Positions 8,335 through 17,624 of a stretch of DNA of 64,000 bases are shown piece by piece (position 1 is the first letter of the stretch; every line of letters begins with the position of its first letter). The position numbers and the translations under genes were made by a program. The stretch spans positions 1 through 64,000 of the forward strand of contig NZ_JAGFOU010000014.1 in NCBI RefSeq assembly GCF_017592395.1. The letters run 5' to 3'. Source of the stretch: Actinomyces bowdenii (GTDB taxonomy: Bacteria; Actinomycetota; Actinomycetes; Actinomycetales; Actinomycetaceae). Under the pieces are notes generated by a model that saw only the letters and a list, made by a program, of their open reading frames with translations, did not search any database and was not told the DNA's origin.

Positions 8335-8385
8335 CGGTGCGGGATACCTCCTCGGCCGAGGCACCCGGATCAAGGGCACCTCGCT

Positions 8386-8391
8386 TAGGCT
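8386..8391 (+). promoter_or_regulatory. Candidate -10 box (TAGGCT) for the DCC-family gene
   Basis: TAGGCT fits TANNNT and lies about 50 bases before the ATG at 8442, which has its own GAGG ribosome site. No clear -35 is visible. Confidence 0.35.
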
Positions 8392-8441
8392 ACCCTCATC
8401 AACCCGGCTCAGTGGCGGACGGGCGGCAGCGAGGTGCCCTC

Positions 8442-8894
8442 ATGCGCCGATGGGGCACTGGGTTTGACGCGGTGGAGGCGCAGCTGGACGAGGCGATGAG
8501 GGAGCTGATGGCGATGACGGGGGCACCGGAAGTGCCGAGCAGGCCCGTGGCGGTGTTCGTCTACGACGATGGGTGCGGGCCGTGCTCGCGCTTCGTGGGC
8601 TTCATGCGGTCCCGAGTCGACGGCGATCGGGTGCGCTTCATGGGCGGTCGCGCCTACCGGGGGCCCGGCGCGGAGCTCACTGGTCGCACGGCGCTGCTCG
8701 TGACCGACCAGGGGGTGAGGATCGAGCAGGAGGCCATCGGCGGCCTGCTCAGGCACGCCCGGTGGCCCTGGCGCTGGCTGGGCCGCATCATCGTCTGGCG
8801 GCCGCTGCGCACTCCGGGCCGACTGGTCTACCGGTGGGTCGCCGGAGCGCGCCACCGCCTGCCCGTGGGCGCCTGCACCCTCGACCTGCCCTAG
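8442..8894 (+). CDS. DCC-family (DUF393) thiol-disulphide oxidoreductase-like protein
   Basis: A 150-residue protein. VFVYDDGCGPCSRFVGFMRS matches the DCC motif region (Asp-x-x-Cys-x-x-Cys in a thioredoxin-like fold), with CGPC as the redox pair. In the middle, TALLVTDQGVRIEQEAIGGLLR follows the family pattern, and a Trp/Arg-rich membrane-proximal stretch (WPWRWLGRIIVWRP) follows that. The start is at ATG 8442 with GAGG eight bases upstream. Substrate unknown. Family match good, function inferred. Confidence 0.8.
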   Translation: MRRWGTGFDAVEAQLDEAMRELMAMTGAPEVPSRPVAVFVYDDGCGPCSRFVGFMRSRVDGDRVRFMGGRAYRGPGAELTGRTALLVTDQGVRIEQEAIGGLLRHARWPWRWLGRIIVWRPLRTPGRLVYRWVAGARHRLPVGACTLDLP

Positions 8895-8999
8895 GAGCGC
8901 CTCCCCGGGCGGTCGTGCCTCCCCGGGGGTTGCTGGCGCAGTCAGCAACAGGCAGCGGAGTGCGGGTCGTCAGGCTCGCCTCGACCACAGGGGCGTGGA

Positions 9000-9440
9000 G
9001 TGCTGGGCCGGGACTGTGCCCGGGGACGCCGTGGCCCGGGGATGGTGGGCCGGCGGTGGTGGGGTGCGGTGCGACAGAGGCGTCACTTCGCGACAGAGGC
9101 GTCACTTCGCGGAAAGAGCGACACCTGCAAGTACCGTCCAAGTCGCGAAGTGACGCGTTTTCCGCGAAGTGACGCCCAACCTGCGGCCCGCCGCTTCTCC
9201 GATCCCTGACCCTCCCGGTCCCTGCCTCTCCCGGAGCACGTGGCCCTCCCGGCGACACGCGGACCTCCCGGAGCGCGTGGCCCCCTGGTTCCTCCTGGGC
9301 ACCACTGCCGGCCCCGCCCAGCCCGACCGCGCCGGCGGCGGCGACAGCCTGCCCGGGCAAGGATACCGACATCGCTTGATCCCCTCAGGCCCGCCGCACC
9401 TTCAGGCCCTGAAGGGCCTGAAGGTGCGGCGGTTCTGGAG
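9000..9440 (+). repeat. R1 interspersed repeat, copy B
   Basis: The core has left arms 9083-9101 and 9102-9120, the 22-bp spacer 9121-9142 and inverted arms 9143-9161 and 9162-9180. The arms carry TTCGCGA or CGCGAAG and keep the 19-bp period of copy A. Left flank (GTGCCCGGGGA, CCCGGGGATGG) and right flank (GAGCACGTGGCCCTCCCGG, GACAGCCTGCCCGGGCAA, GATACCGACATCGC) match copy A. It ends in the strong hairpin at 9391-9432. Confidence 0.78.
9391..9432. terminator. Perfect 19-bp stem hairpin, probable bidirectional terminator
   Basis: CCGCCGCACCTTCAGGCCC (9391-9409), loop TGAA, then the exact complement (9414-9432), followed on the plus strand by TTCT. It sits between the convergent DCC-family and adnB genes at the end of R1 copy B. 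Confidence 0.55.
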
Positions 9441-9661
9441 GTCCTTCAGCGCGTTCCGAACCCCGGGCGCCTCAGGCGCACGGGCCCTGACCCGCGCAGA
9501 TGTGAAACTCCCCTGCGTCAGGGGCGGGGGAGGGACCTCCGCAGCTGCCACCGCCAGCGCCCGCCTGCGCTTGCGCCCTTCACGGCGCAGTCCCGCCTCT
9601 GCCACCAGGGCGAAGCCGCGTCGATGGGGCGATGGAGGCCAAGGCGCGGAGGGGCTCCATC

Positions 9662-12600
9662 TCAGGCCAGGCGGGTGAGGTGGTCGGTGATCCGCTCCAG
9701 GGAGAGCAGCTCCGCCTCCCCCAGCTGCTCGACGGCGCCACCGGGCTCATCGACGTAGATGTAGGCGGCGCGCACATCGCCCGCCCTCACCCCCTGGGAG
9801 GCGGCCCAGGCGTGGACGTAGACGCTGAGCTGGTCCACCGGCACCCGGCGGCGCCCGGTCTTCCAGTCCACGATGAGCCATCTCCCGCCGTCGGCGTGCT
9901 CGAAGACGGCGTCCATGCGGCAGCGCAGCGTGGTGCCGCCCACGCTCAGCTCGCGCTCGACCTCGGTGTCCACCAGGACGTAGTCGGCCAGGAGCGGGAT
10001 GCTCTGGGCGGTCTCCAGCCAGCGCTCGATCCTGCGGCGGTCCGGCTCTCCGAGGGTCTCGGGGATGCCCGCCTCCAGCAGGCTGAGGAGGGTGCCCCGG
10101 GCCGAGAGGCGCTGGGCGATGGCCTCGTGGAAGACCGTGCCGAGCCTGCCCGCGGCGCGGGGCTGCGGCGGCAGCGGGCGGCGCAGGTCCAGGGCGAAGG
10201 CGGCGGGGTCCTTGCGCAGGTCGTCCAGGCGGGTGGCCGCCAGGTGCGAGGGGATGCGGACGGTGCTCGGCTCATCGGCGACCCGCGCCCGCTCCGCCAG
10301 GAGGAGGGCGGCCTCGGAGCACCAGCGCGCCACCAGGGGGTCCTCCTCGGCGCCCCCCGGCGCGCCCGGATCCCGCCCCCCGGCATCGAGGGTCGGCCTG
10401 GCCGGACGTGCTCCCGGCGCCCCTGCGGCGGTCGGTTCCGCAGGGGCGGCCGCGGCGGGAGAAGGACCCCGATCGGGCACGGGACAGGCCGTGCCGCCCT
10501 CCCCGTCCAGGAGCTCCGGCGCACCGGGCTGTGCTGCCGCCTCCATGGCGGCCTGCACGGATCGGGCTGCGGCGAGCCTGGCCCGGGAGAGCGTGGAGCC
10601 CTCCCCCGGACCCCGCTGCGGCTGCGAGGCGCCACCCTGCTCGGAGCCGGCGCCCGGCCCCGGCGCGGCCCGCTCCGACTCGGCGCCCGGCTCCACGGCG
10701 GGACCCTGGGGCGGCCACCACCCGGTGCGCACCTCCTCGGCCAGGGGGTTGATGGCCTGGGGGTCGGGCTCGACCCACCCGGGCCCGTAGGCGGTGAGCA
10801 TGCCGCGCCGGTGCAGCTCGTCGAGGAATCGGGAGGGCGGCTTGGGCTTCTGGGAGGTCTTGGCCAGGTGGGAGCCGGTGAGCAGCACGTGGTGGCGGGC
10901 GCGGGTGATGGCCACGTAGGCCAGGCGCCGCTCCTCGGCGATGGCGTGGCGGCCCAGGGCCCGGGTGTACTGCTCCCACAGGTCCTTGACGGTGTCCTTG
11001 TCAGTGGCTCCGGGCTCGAGGGCTCCCAGCTCGAAGGGGGGCAGGGTCTGGGCGTCGGCGCGCAGCGGGTGGGGGAAGCTCTCCTGGGAGGTCATCCACC
11101 CGCTCTCGGTGAGGACGAGGTCCTCGGGCGGGGTCTTGCGGTAGGAGGGGAAGCCCCCCTCGGTCATGCCCGCCACCACCACGGTGTCCCACTCCAGTCC
11201 CTTGGAGGCGTGGATGGTCAGCAGTTGGACGGCTCCGGGCTCGGGCTCGACCTCCGGGGCCTCCATCCCGTTCTCCCGCTCCTCGGCGGTCTCCAGCCAG
11301 GTGAGGAATCCCGCGAGGGTGGGGGCCTCGATATCGGCGGCGTACTGCTGGGCGGTGGCGTGGAAGGCGTCCAGGGCGCGGCGTCCCATGGGGTCGCCCA
11401 GGCGCGCGGCCAGCTCGATGTCCAGGCCCAGGGCCTGCTCGGCCAGGGCGAGCAGCTCGGGCAGGGGCAGGTGGAGCCCGGAGCGCACGGCGCGCAGCTG
11501 GCGCCCCAGGCGCAGGGCGATGCCCCTGCCGGTGGGGCTCAGACCCGGCACCGGCACGGCGCCGTCCTCCTCGCGCACGATCGCCTCCAGCGCCTCGGAG
11601 ACCAGGGGCGCCTCGACGGAGTGCTCGTCCGGAGCGGCGCGGGGGCCGGTGAGGAGCCGGCGCGCCAGGCCGTGGAGGGCGGCCAGGTCGGCGGCCCCGA
11701 TACCGGCGCCGGTGAGCAGTCGCATGAGGCGGTCGCCGCGCTCGGGGTCGGCGGCCGCGCCCAGCAGGGCGCGCAGGTCGGCGACCTCGGGGACGGCGAG
11801 CATGCCGCCCAGGCCCACGATGCTCACCGGCAGGCCCGCCTCCTGGAGGGCCTGGGCGATGGGCGGGAAGAGGCTGCGGGCCCGGCACAGCACCGCCATC
11901 TGCGCCTGGGGGCTCCAGCGCTCGCTGAGGAAGTCGGCGATGGTCCGGGCCTCCTGGAGGGGGTCCTGGAGGTAGGCGGCGGCCATGAGCCCGTGCTCTG
12001 GTGCACTGGCCTCCGGGGGGCCCGCCGCCGGGTCTCCTGCCGCGGTGCTGGCGCCTGCTCCCGTGGCGTCGTCCCCCCGGGGGCGGGGGCGCAGGGGCTC
12101 GACGGGGATGTGGATGATGGGGCTGTCCCCCGGCTCGGGGGTGTGGTGGCGCAGCGGTGAGGAGACGGCGTTGGCGGCCTGGAGGATGGCGGGGTCGTTG
12201 CGCCAGGCGGTGGACAGCGGAAGGACGGGCGCGGCGCCGCTGGAGGTGCCCGGGGAGCCGGCCGCGGGGTTGAAGCGGGCGTGGAAGGTGTCCAGGGCCC
12301 CGGCACTGGCGCCGCGCCAGCCGTAGATGGCCTGGTGGGGGTCGCCGACGGCGGTGACGCCCGAGCCGGCGAAGAGCGCGGAGAGCAGGCGCAGCTGGGC
12401 CACAGAGGTGTCCTGGAACTCGTCGAGCAGGACCGCCGGGTACTGGGCGCGCAGCTGGGCGCGGACCTCCTGGCTGCTCTCGGCGATGCGGCAGGCCAGG
12501 GAGATCTGGTCGCCGAAGTCGAGCAGCCCGTGGGAGCGCTTGTAGTCCCGGTACTCGATGGCGGCCTCCAGGGTGCCGTGCCACTGGCGCATGGTCTGGG

Positions 12601-13273
12601 GGGCCCTGCCCACCATGGACTTGCATCCCCGGATGGCGGCCAGGCCCTCGAACAGCCCAGCCAGGTCCTCCAGGTCGCGGGCGGCGTCCTGGGGCTCCAG
12701 GAGGTTCTCCGACAGCGCCGCATCCAGTCGCAGGACGGCCTGGGTGGCGGATCCCAGGGTCTCCAGGGGCAGTGGCTCGGTGCGGGCCTCGATGAGGCGG
12801 GAGGCGACCTGCCAGGCGCGGGCCTCGGTGATGAGGGTGGCGTCGGGATCGACCCCGATGCGCAGGCCGTGCTCGCGCACGATGGTGCCCGCGAAGGAGT
12901 TGTAGGTGGCGATGGTGGGTGTGGCCGGCTCGTCGGCCTGCGCGGGGGCGGCCACGAGGCCGGACTCGGCGAGCTGGGCCAGACGGGTGGCCACGCGCTG
13001 GGCGAGCTCGGCGGTGGCCTTGCGCGTGAAGGTCAGGCCCAGCACCTGGTCGGGCCGCACGGCACCGGTGGCCACGAGGTGGACGACGCGCTGGCTCATG
13101 GTGGCGGTCTTGCCCGATCCCGCACCGGCGACGACGAGCAGGGGGCTCAGGGGATGGGCGATGACGCGGGACTGCTCGGGGGTGGGGGCCGGCAGGCCCA
13201 GGGCCGCGGCGATCCGCTCGGGGCTCATGGGTCCGCGGGGCGCCGTGGCGGGCGCGCTGGACTCTGGGCTCAT
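9662..13273 (-). CDS. adnB: AdnB helicase-nuclease subunit
   Basis: A 1203-residue protein, motor subunit of the actinobacterial AdnAB complex that unwinds and trims DNA double-strand ends. The N-terminal UvrD-type motor has a Q motif TPEQSRVI (31-38), Walker A AGAGSGKTA (49-57), motif Ia LTFTRKATAEL, Walker B LLDEFQD (282-288) and motif III GDPHQAIYGWRG (310-321). The C-terminal RecB-type nuclease has GTVFHEAIAQRL, IVDWKTG (near 1136) and QLSVYVHAW. The ATG overlaps the adnA stop as ATGA. A low-complexity Pro/Ala/Glu linker of about 110 residues joins motor and nuclease, making it longer than the mycobacterial protein (about 1100). Confidence 0.92.
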   Translation of the reverse strand: MSPESSAPATAPRGPMSPERIAAALGLPAPTPEQSRVIAHPLSPLLVVAGAGSGKTATMSQRVVHLVATGAVRPDQVLGLTFTRKATAELAQRVATRLAQLAESGLVAAPAQADEPATPTIATYNSFAGTIVREHGLRIGVDPDATLITEARAWQVASRLIEARTEPLPLETLGSATQAVLRLDAALSENLLEPQDAARDLEDLAGLFEGLAAIRGCKSMVGRAPQTMRQWHGTLEAAIEYRDYKRSHGLLDFGDQISLACRIAESSQEVRAQLRAQYPAVLLDEFQDTSVAQLRLLSALFAGSGVTAVGDPHQAIYGWRGASAGALDTFHARFNPAAGSPGTSSGAAPVLPLSTAWRNDPAILQAANAVSSPLRHHTPEPGDSPIIHIPVEPLRPRPRGDDATGAGASTAAGDPAAGPPEASAPEHGLMAAAYLQDPLQEARTIADFLSERWSPQAQMAVLCRARSLFPPIAQALQEAGLPVSIVGLGGMLAVPEVADLRALLGAAADPERGDRLMRLLTGAGIGAADLAALHGLARRLLTGPRAAPDEHSVEAPLVSEALEAIVREEDGAVPVPGLSPTGRGIALRLGRQLRAVRSGLHLPLPELLALAEQALGLDIELAARLGDPMGRRALDAFHATAQQYAADIEAPTLAGFLTWLETAEERENGMEAPEVEPEPGAVQLLTIHASKGLEWDTVVVAGMTEGGFPSYRKTPPEDLVLTESGWMTSQESFPHPLRADAQTLPPFELGALEPGATDKDTVKDLWEQYTRALGRHAIAEERRLAYVAITRARHHVLLTGSHLAKTSQKPKPPSRFLDELHRRGMLTAYGPGWVEPDPQAINPLAEEVRTGWWPPQGPAVEPGAESERAAPGPGAGSEQGGASQPQRGPGEGSTLSRARLAAARSVQAAMEAAAQPGAPELLDGEGGTACPVPDRGPSPAAAAPAEPTAAGAPGARPARPTLDAGGRDPGAPGGAEEDPLVARWCSEAALLLAERARVADEPSTVRIPSHLAATRLDDLRKDPAAFALDLRRPLPPQPRAAGRLGTVFHEAIAQRLSARGTLLSLLEAGIPETLGEPDRRRIERWLETAQSIPLLADYVLVDTEVERELSVGGTTLRCRMDAVFEHADGGRWLIVDWKTGRRRVPVDQLSVYVHAWAASQGVRAGDVRAAYIYVDEPGGAVEQLGEAELLSLERITDHLTRLA

Positions 13274-16200
13274 GCGACCACTCGCCTCCCTTCGGGCTGG
13301 AGCGGGCAGGAGTCCTTGACGCGGCAGGTGCGGCAGTGGGGCCCGGTGCGGGCCTGGAGGAGGGGGCCGACGGCGTCCAGGGCAGCGTCGCGCACCATGT
13401 CGCGCGCCCAGTCCCGGCCGGAGTCCGGGTCGGGGCTGGGCGCCAGGGCGGCGCCCGGTGGGCTGATGACGGTCAGCCCGTCGCGCTTGCCCGGCTCCTT
13501 GCCCAGCAGGACCAGCGCGCCGCCGACGACCTCGTAGCCCTGGGCCTCCAGGGCGAGGCGGTAGGTGGCCAGCTGGGGGTGGTAAGGAGCAGCCTTCCTG
13601 TCCGGCACCGACTTGCCGGTCTTGATATCGACCACGCGCACCGCGGTGGGGTGGCGCCCCTCATCGTCGACGGCGTTGAGGGCGCCGTCGGGAGGGCCCC
13701 CGGCCCTGCCCCCGGCACCACCGTGCTGCGGCAGGCCCGGCGCCTCCCGGGGTCCCTCGTTCCCGGTGCGCGCGCTGGCCGCGGCCTCCAACCGGTCGAT
13801 GCGCCCGGTGATGGTGACCGGGACGGTGGGCCCGGCCGCCCGCCTCCCCCCAGTGCCCGAGGGGCGCTCAGGGCTGAGGGGCGCCGCCGAGCCTCCAGCT
13901 CGGGGGGCGGGTGCGCTGCCGGCGGGCACGGGCAGGTCCAGCTCGGCGCGGATGGGCACCTCGACCCCGGCGCCGCCGGGCACGCCCTGGAGGTAGTTGT
14001 CCAGGCGCTCGACCATGGCGCGTGCCTGCTGGGCGGCCTGGTCCCCCAGCCAGGTGCCGGGGTAGCCCAGGGCGGGAAGCTGGGCCTCGAAGGCCTCCAT
14101 GAGGTCGGGGCCGCGCAGCTGCTCGCGCTCGGCGCGCTCGGCCAGCCGGTGGATGAGGCTGCCCAGGCTCTGGGCGCTGGTGGCGGCGCTGGAGCCGCCG
14201 TGGCGCTGGAGGAACCAGCGCAGGGGGCAGTCGGTGATGCCCTCCACATCCGAGGGGCTGACGCGGATCCTCTGCCCGGGGGCCACCAGGGGCTCCTGGC
14301 TGGAGGAGATGATGGCCCCGGCCCAGGTGCGCGGCGCGGCCCCGGACACCCCCTGGGTCGCCAGGGCGGCCAGCAGCCGGCTCGCCTCCTGGCCGCGGTG
14401 GCGTTCCTGGGCCGTGGCGCCGGGCAGGTGCCCCTCGACGGCGGCCCGCCGCAGCTCGCCGACCAGGCCGCGCAGGGTCAGGTCCCCCACGTCCTGGGCG
14501 GGCAGGATGGCACCGTCCTCATCGAGGCTGAGGGTGCCGGTGGCCTGGGCGATCTGGGTGTGGAAGGAGGAGGGGGCGTGATCGGCGTCGGCGGTGGCGG
14601 TGACCAGGAGCCGCCGGGTGGCGCGGGTCAGGGAGGCCAGGAGCATGCGGCGCTCATCGGCCCGCACCTGGGCGCGGGCCAGGGCGGGATCGACCTGGCC
14701 CGCGCTGTCATGGGGCAGGCGCCCGGTGACGGCGTCGACGAGCAGGCCGGCGCGGGTCATGGAGTCGCGCAGCCGCAGGTCGGGCCAGGACTCGGCGTTG
14801 AGCCCCATGACCGCCACGACCTGCCACTGGCGGCCCGCGGCCGCGGCAGGGGTCATGACGCCCACGCCCACGGATCGGATGCCCTGGGGGGCCACGGAGT
14901 CGGAGGGCAGGATCTCGGCGGCCAGCTCGGCGAGGAACCGTGCTGCGGGCGCTCCGGGGTGGCGCTCGGCCCAGACCTCGGCGCGCTTGAACAGGGCGGT
15001 GACGACATCGAGGTCGTGCTCGGCGGCCTCGGCCAGGGCGGGCACGGCGATCTCGGGCCCTGTGCGCATGGCCAGGGCCCGCCAGGCCTCCGCCCGCCCG
15101 GAGGCCTCCCAGGCGGCCCACAGGAGCGATTCGATATCGGCCTCGCCCCCGGACACCGCCCGCCTGAGGGCGTCCACGATGCGCGCGGCGCGCAGGACCA
15201 GGCCCGCCTGGAGCGCGATCGGCTCCCCGGCAACGGAGTCGTGGAAGGACTGGGCCCGGCGCGGGCAGGCCACCAGGCCCAGGAGCAGATCTTCGGCTCC
15301 GGGCTGGTCGGCGGTCCCGTGGAGGCCCGGGGCCTGCTGATCGGACCGCAGGCGCCTGCGCACACGGCGCAGGTCCAGGGGGCTCAGGCCGATGAGGGGG
15401 CTGGTGAGCAGGTCCAGGATGGGGCCCCGATCGGGCGGCGCCTCTAAGTCCGAGTCGAGGACCGGTGTCCGGCCCCGGGGGTCTGCGTGAGGGCCCTGGT
15501 CCTGGTGGTGCTGGGATGATTCCTCAGGCGCCTGGGAGGAGACCCGCGTCGACGAGGGCTGGGCCTGGGGCGGGGGCACGGCCTGAGACCCTGGCAGCCC
15601 CGCAGACCCTGCCAGCCCCGCCCGCGGCTCGGCCCCCCCGAGGCGGCCGGCCAGCCCCGCCCCGACGATGTCGAGCAGGGCGGCCGCGGCGGGCTCGGCT
15701 CGCAGCAGCACGGCGGGGGTGTCCAGGGTCACCGGCACGCCGCGGCGCCGCAACTCCCGGGCCACAGCGCCGGCCTGGCCGGAGGATCGCACGATGACGG
15801 CCATCTGGCTCCAGGGCGTGGAGTGGTGGATGCGCTCCTCGCGCAGCATCCGGGCCACGTGGGCCGCCTCCTGGGCAGGCGAGCCGGCCACGACGGCTCC
15901 CGCCCCCCAGGGCAGTGGCGGGCGGGCCTGCTCCGCCCCTCCCCCGGCACCACCGCCCAACTGCTCCGCACCGGCCGCAGCGGTGGGACCGGTAGGCCCG
16001 GTGGTGGGGGCGAGCCGGGGGCGGCGGTGGGCGGCGGTTCCGGTGATCGGGAGTCGGGCGCTCTGGTCCTCCCAGAGGCGGGTCAGGGCCGGGTTCCCCC
16101 GGTGGCGGGTGGCCAGCACCAGGCGCTCGGCATCCAGGCCCGAGCGGTCCTCAGCCTCGATGAGCAGGCTGGGGGTGCCGCCGCGGAAGGTCTCGACCGC

Positions 16201-17064
16201 GGTATCGGGGTCCCCCAGCACCACCACTTGGGCGCGGTGCCCATCGGCGTCGGGGCGCGTGAGGGCTGCCAGGAGGCGCGCGGTGGCCGCGGTGCAGTCC
16301 TGGTAGTCGTCGGCGATGACCAGGTCGGGGACCGGGCGCGGCACGCCGACGGCGTCGGCCTCCCAGGTGCCCAGGGCCTCGGCGGCCCGATCCTGGAGGC
16401 GGGCGGTGTCCACCTTGCGCACCTGGGAGCGCAGCTCGGCGGTGGGGCGCCCCTGGGCGTCCCAGGTGCGCAGGAGCCGCGAGGCGGGGCCCCAGATGGG
16501 AACCTGGAGCCGCTGCCCCAGGCCGGCGAGCTCCTCGGCCTCCACCCCCAGCTCCCCGGCACGGGCCAGCAGGTTGCGCAGCTCGGAGCGGAAGGCCCGC
16601 GAGGCCACCGCCTCGGGCGCCAGCCCCGGCCATGCCGCGGGGTCGAGCATGGCCGCCAGGGCGGCGTCCTCCTCCGCACCGGCCAGCAGGACCGGGGCGG
16701 GCAGGGGGTCGGGGCGCCTGGTCAGGGAGGTGGTCAGGATGGTCAGGGCCAGGGCCGCCGGGGTGCGCACCCGCACCGTGCCGTCGCCATGGCCCTGCCC
16801 CAGCAGGTGGGCGGCCTGCGCGCGCAGGTGGTCGGCCCGCAGGCGGGTGGGCGCCAGCAGGAGGGCGTCGCGTCCCGCGGCCACCGCCTGGGAGAGCAGG
16901 CGCAGGGCCAGGGTGGTCTTGCCCGTGCCCGCGGCCCCCAGGACCACGGCATTGCCGTGCCCGGCGACCCGGTCCATGACGGCGCGGGCCGAGGGGTCCG
17001 GCGCGGGCAGGGAGGGTGGCGCCTGCGGTGCCAGGAGGCGGATCGGAGGGGTGTCCTGCGGCAT
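13270..17064 (-). CDS. adnA: AdnA helicase-nuclease subunit with Fe-S nuclease
   Basis: A 1264-residue protein, partner of AdnB. The motor domain has Walker A GAAGTGKTT (43-51) but an unusual motif II, ADDYQD (251-256), and motif III GDPDTAVETFRG, consistent with AdnA being the weaker motor. The C-terminal nuclease carries SLGSLIHRLAERAE, VVDIKTGKS and PQLATYRLALE. Four Cys for a 4Fe-4S cluster are visible: Cys946 (ITDCPLRWF) and Cys1244, 1247 and 1253 (CRTCRVKDSC). A Gln/Pro/Ser-rich insertion of about 70 residues lies mid-protein. It is the first gene of the adnAB operon, divergent from the DUF3107 gene. Confidence 0.92.
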   Translation of the reverse strand: MPQDTPPIRLLAPQAPPSLPAPDPSARAVMDRVAGHGNAVVLGAAGTGKTTLALRLLSQAVAAGRDALLLAPTRLRADHLRAQAAHLLGQGHGDGTVRVRTPAALALTILTTSLTRRPDPLPAPVLLAGAEEDAALAAMLDPAAWPGLAPEAVASRAFRSELRNLLARAGELGVEAEELAGLGQRLQVPIWGPASRLLRTWDAQGRPTAELRSQVRKVDTARLQDRAAEALGTWEADAVGVPRPVPDLVIADDYQDCTAATARLLAALTRPDADGHRAQVVVLGDPDTAVETFRGGTPSLLIEAEDRSGLDAERLVLATRHRGNPALTRLWEDQSARLPITGTAAHRRPRLAPTTGPTGPTAAAGAEQLGGGAGGGAEQARPPLPWGAGAVVAGSPAQEAAHVARMLREERIHHSTPWSQMAVIVRSSGQAGAVARELRRRGVPVTLDTPAVLLRAEPAAAALLDIVGAGLAGRLGGAEPRAGLAGSAGLPGSQAVPPPQAQPSSTRVSSQAPEESSQHHQDQGPHADPRGRTPVLDSDLEAPPDRGPILDLLTSPLIGLSPLDLRRVRRRLRSDQQAPGLHGTADQPGAEDLLLGLVACPRRAQSFHDSVAGEPIALQAGLVLRAARIVDALRRAVSGGEADIESLLWAAWEASGRAEAWRALAMRTGPEIAVPALAEAAEHDLDVVTALFKRAEVWAERHPGAPAARFLAELAAEILPSDSVAPQGIRSVGVGVMTPAAAAGRQWQVVAVMGLNAESWPDLRLRDSMTRAGLLVDAVTGRLPHDSAGQVDPALARAQVRADERRMLLASLTRATRRLLVTATADADHAPSSFHTQIAQATGTLSLDEDGAILPAQDVGDLTLRGLVGELRRAAVEGHLPGATAQERHRGQEASRLLAALATQGVSGAAPRTWAGAIISSSQEPLVAPGQRIRVSPSDVEGITDCPLRWFLQRHGGSSAATSAQSLGSLIHRLAERAEREQLRGPDLMEAFEAQLPALGYPGTWLGDQAAQQARAMVERLDNYLQGVPGGAGVEVPIRAELDLPVPAGSAPAPRAGGSAAPLSPERPSGTGGRRAAGPTVPVTITGRIDRLEAAASARTGNEGPREAPGLPQHGGAGGRAGGPPDGALNAVDDEGRHPTAVRVVDIKTGKSVPDRKAAPYHPQLATYRLALEAQGYEVVGGALVLLGKEPGKRDGLTVISPPGAALAPSPDPDSGRDWARDMVRDAALDAVGPLLQARTGPHCRTCRVKDSCPLQPEGRRVVA

Positions 17065-17120
17065 GGGACCATCTCACCACGGCCCTGCGGCATGAATGCG
17101 GCGCCGTGAGCGGATCGTCA

Positions 17121-17172
17121 TCACGCGGGCACCTGCCGGGCCAGCGCCCCGGCCCGGCAGGTGTCCGCGTGA
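17121..17172. promoter_or_regulatory. Long inverted repeat between adnA and DUF3107 gene
   Basis: TCACGCGGGCACCTGCCGGG on the left is matched by CCCGGCAGGTGTCCGCGTGA on the right with one mismatch, and the arms extend further inward around a short loop. It lies in the 224-base divergent gap and could be an operator or a transcription barrier. No partner protein is evident. Confidence 0.45.
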
Positions 17173-17228
17173 GGCGAAAAGACCCGGCCGGGGTATCCGC
17201 CCTGGGCCCCGGGCCCCCGGGCCGGCCC

Positions 17229-17234
17229 TAGGAT
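17229..17234 (+). promoter_or_regulatory. Candidate -10 box (TAGGAT) for the DUF3107 gene
   Basis: TAGGAT fits TANNNT and would give a leader of about 50 bases ending in the AAGGAG site before ATG 17289. Confidence 0.4.
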
Positions 17235-17288
17235 GTGGGCCAGCAGCAGTTGGCGGGCCCATCCCCAGGGCCCTGATGAAGGAGAACC

Positions 17289-17504
17289 ATGCAGGTCACC
17301 ATCGGAATCAAGCACTCCCCCCGTGAGCTCACCGTGGAGACCTCCTCCTCCCAGCAGGACGTGCTGAAGGCGGTTGAGCACGCCGCCACCGAGTCGGTCG
17401 TCCTGGAGGATGACAAGGGCCGCAAGGTCTTCATCCCCGCCGGCGCACTGGCCTACATCGAGCTCGGCCAGGCCGAGCCGCGCCGCGTCGGCTTCGGCAT
17501 CTGA
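17289..17504 (+). CDS. DUF3107 family small protein
   Basis: A 71-residue protein matching DUF3107, an actinobacterial family found near AdnAB/UvrD genes; the mycobacterial relative is the 9.4-kDa antigen-like Rv3208A. IGIKHSPRELTVET opens the domain, and the end IPAGALAYIELGQAEPRRVG is the most conserved part. AAGGAG stands seven bases before the ATG. It is predicted cytosolic and all small-domain, without membrane segments. Function unknown. Confidence 0.88.
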   Translation: MQVTIGIKHSPRELTVETSSSQQDVLKAVEHAATESVVLEDDKGRKVFIPAGALAYIELGQAEPRRVGFGI

Positions 17505-17567
17505 GCCCGGCCGGCCTCGCTGATCACTGATCCGGGAGGCGGGCACCGGGCCGGCAACCGCGGCACC

Positions 17568-17606
17568 GGCGCGCCGCTGGGCGCAGGACCGTCCCAGCGG
17601 CGCGCC
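17568..17606. terminator. Bidirectional hairpin between convergent genes
   Basis: GGCGCGCCGCTGGG (17568-17581) pairs exactly with CCCAGCGGCGCGCC (17593-17606) around an 11-base loop. It lies just after the DUF3107 gene and just beyond the stop of the RCC1-repeat gene, so it can serve both. Confidence 0.65.
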
Positions 17607-17624
17607 GTCATCGGCTGCGATCGT

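Larger units (their letters stand above)
8895..9661. other. Intergenic region between convergent genes, holding R1 copy B
   Basis: No coding frame with family features on either strand. Bases 9000-9440 are R1 copy B; the remainder up to adnB (9433-9661) shows nothing recognisable. Confidence 0.6.
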
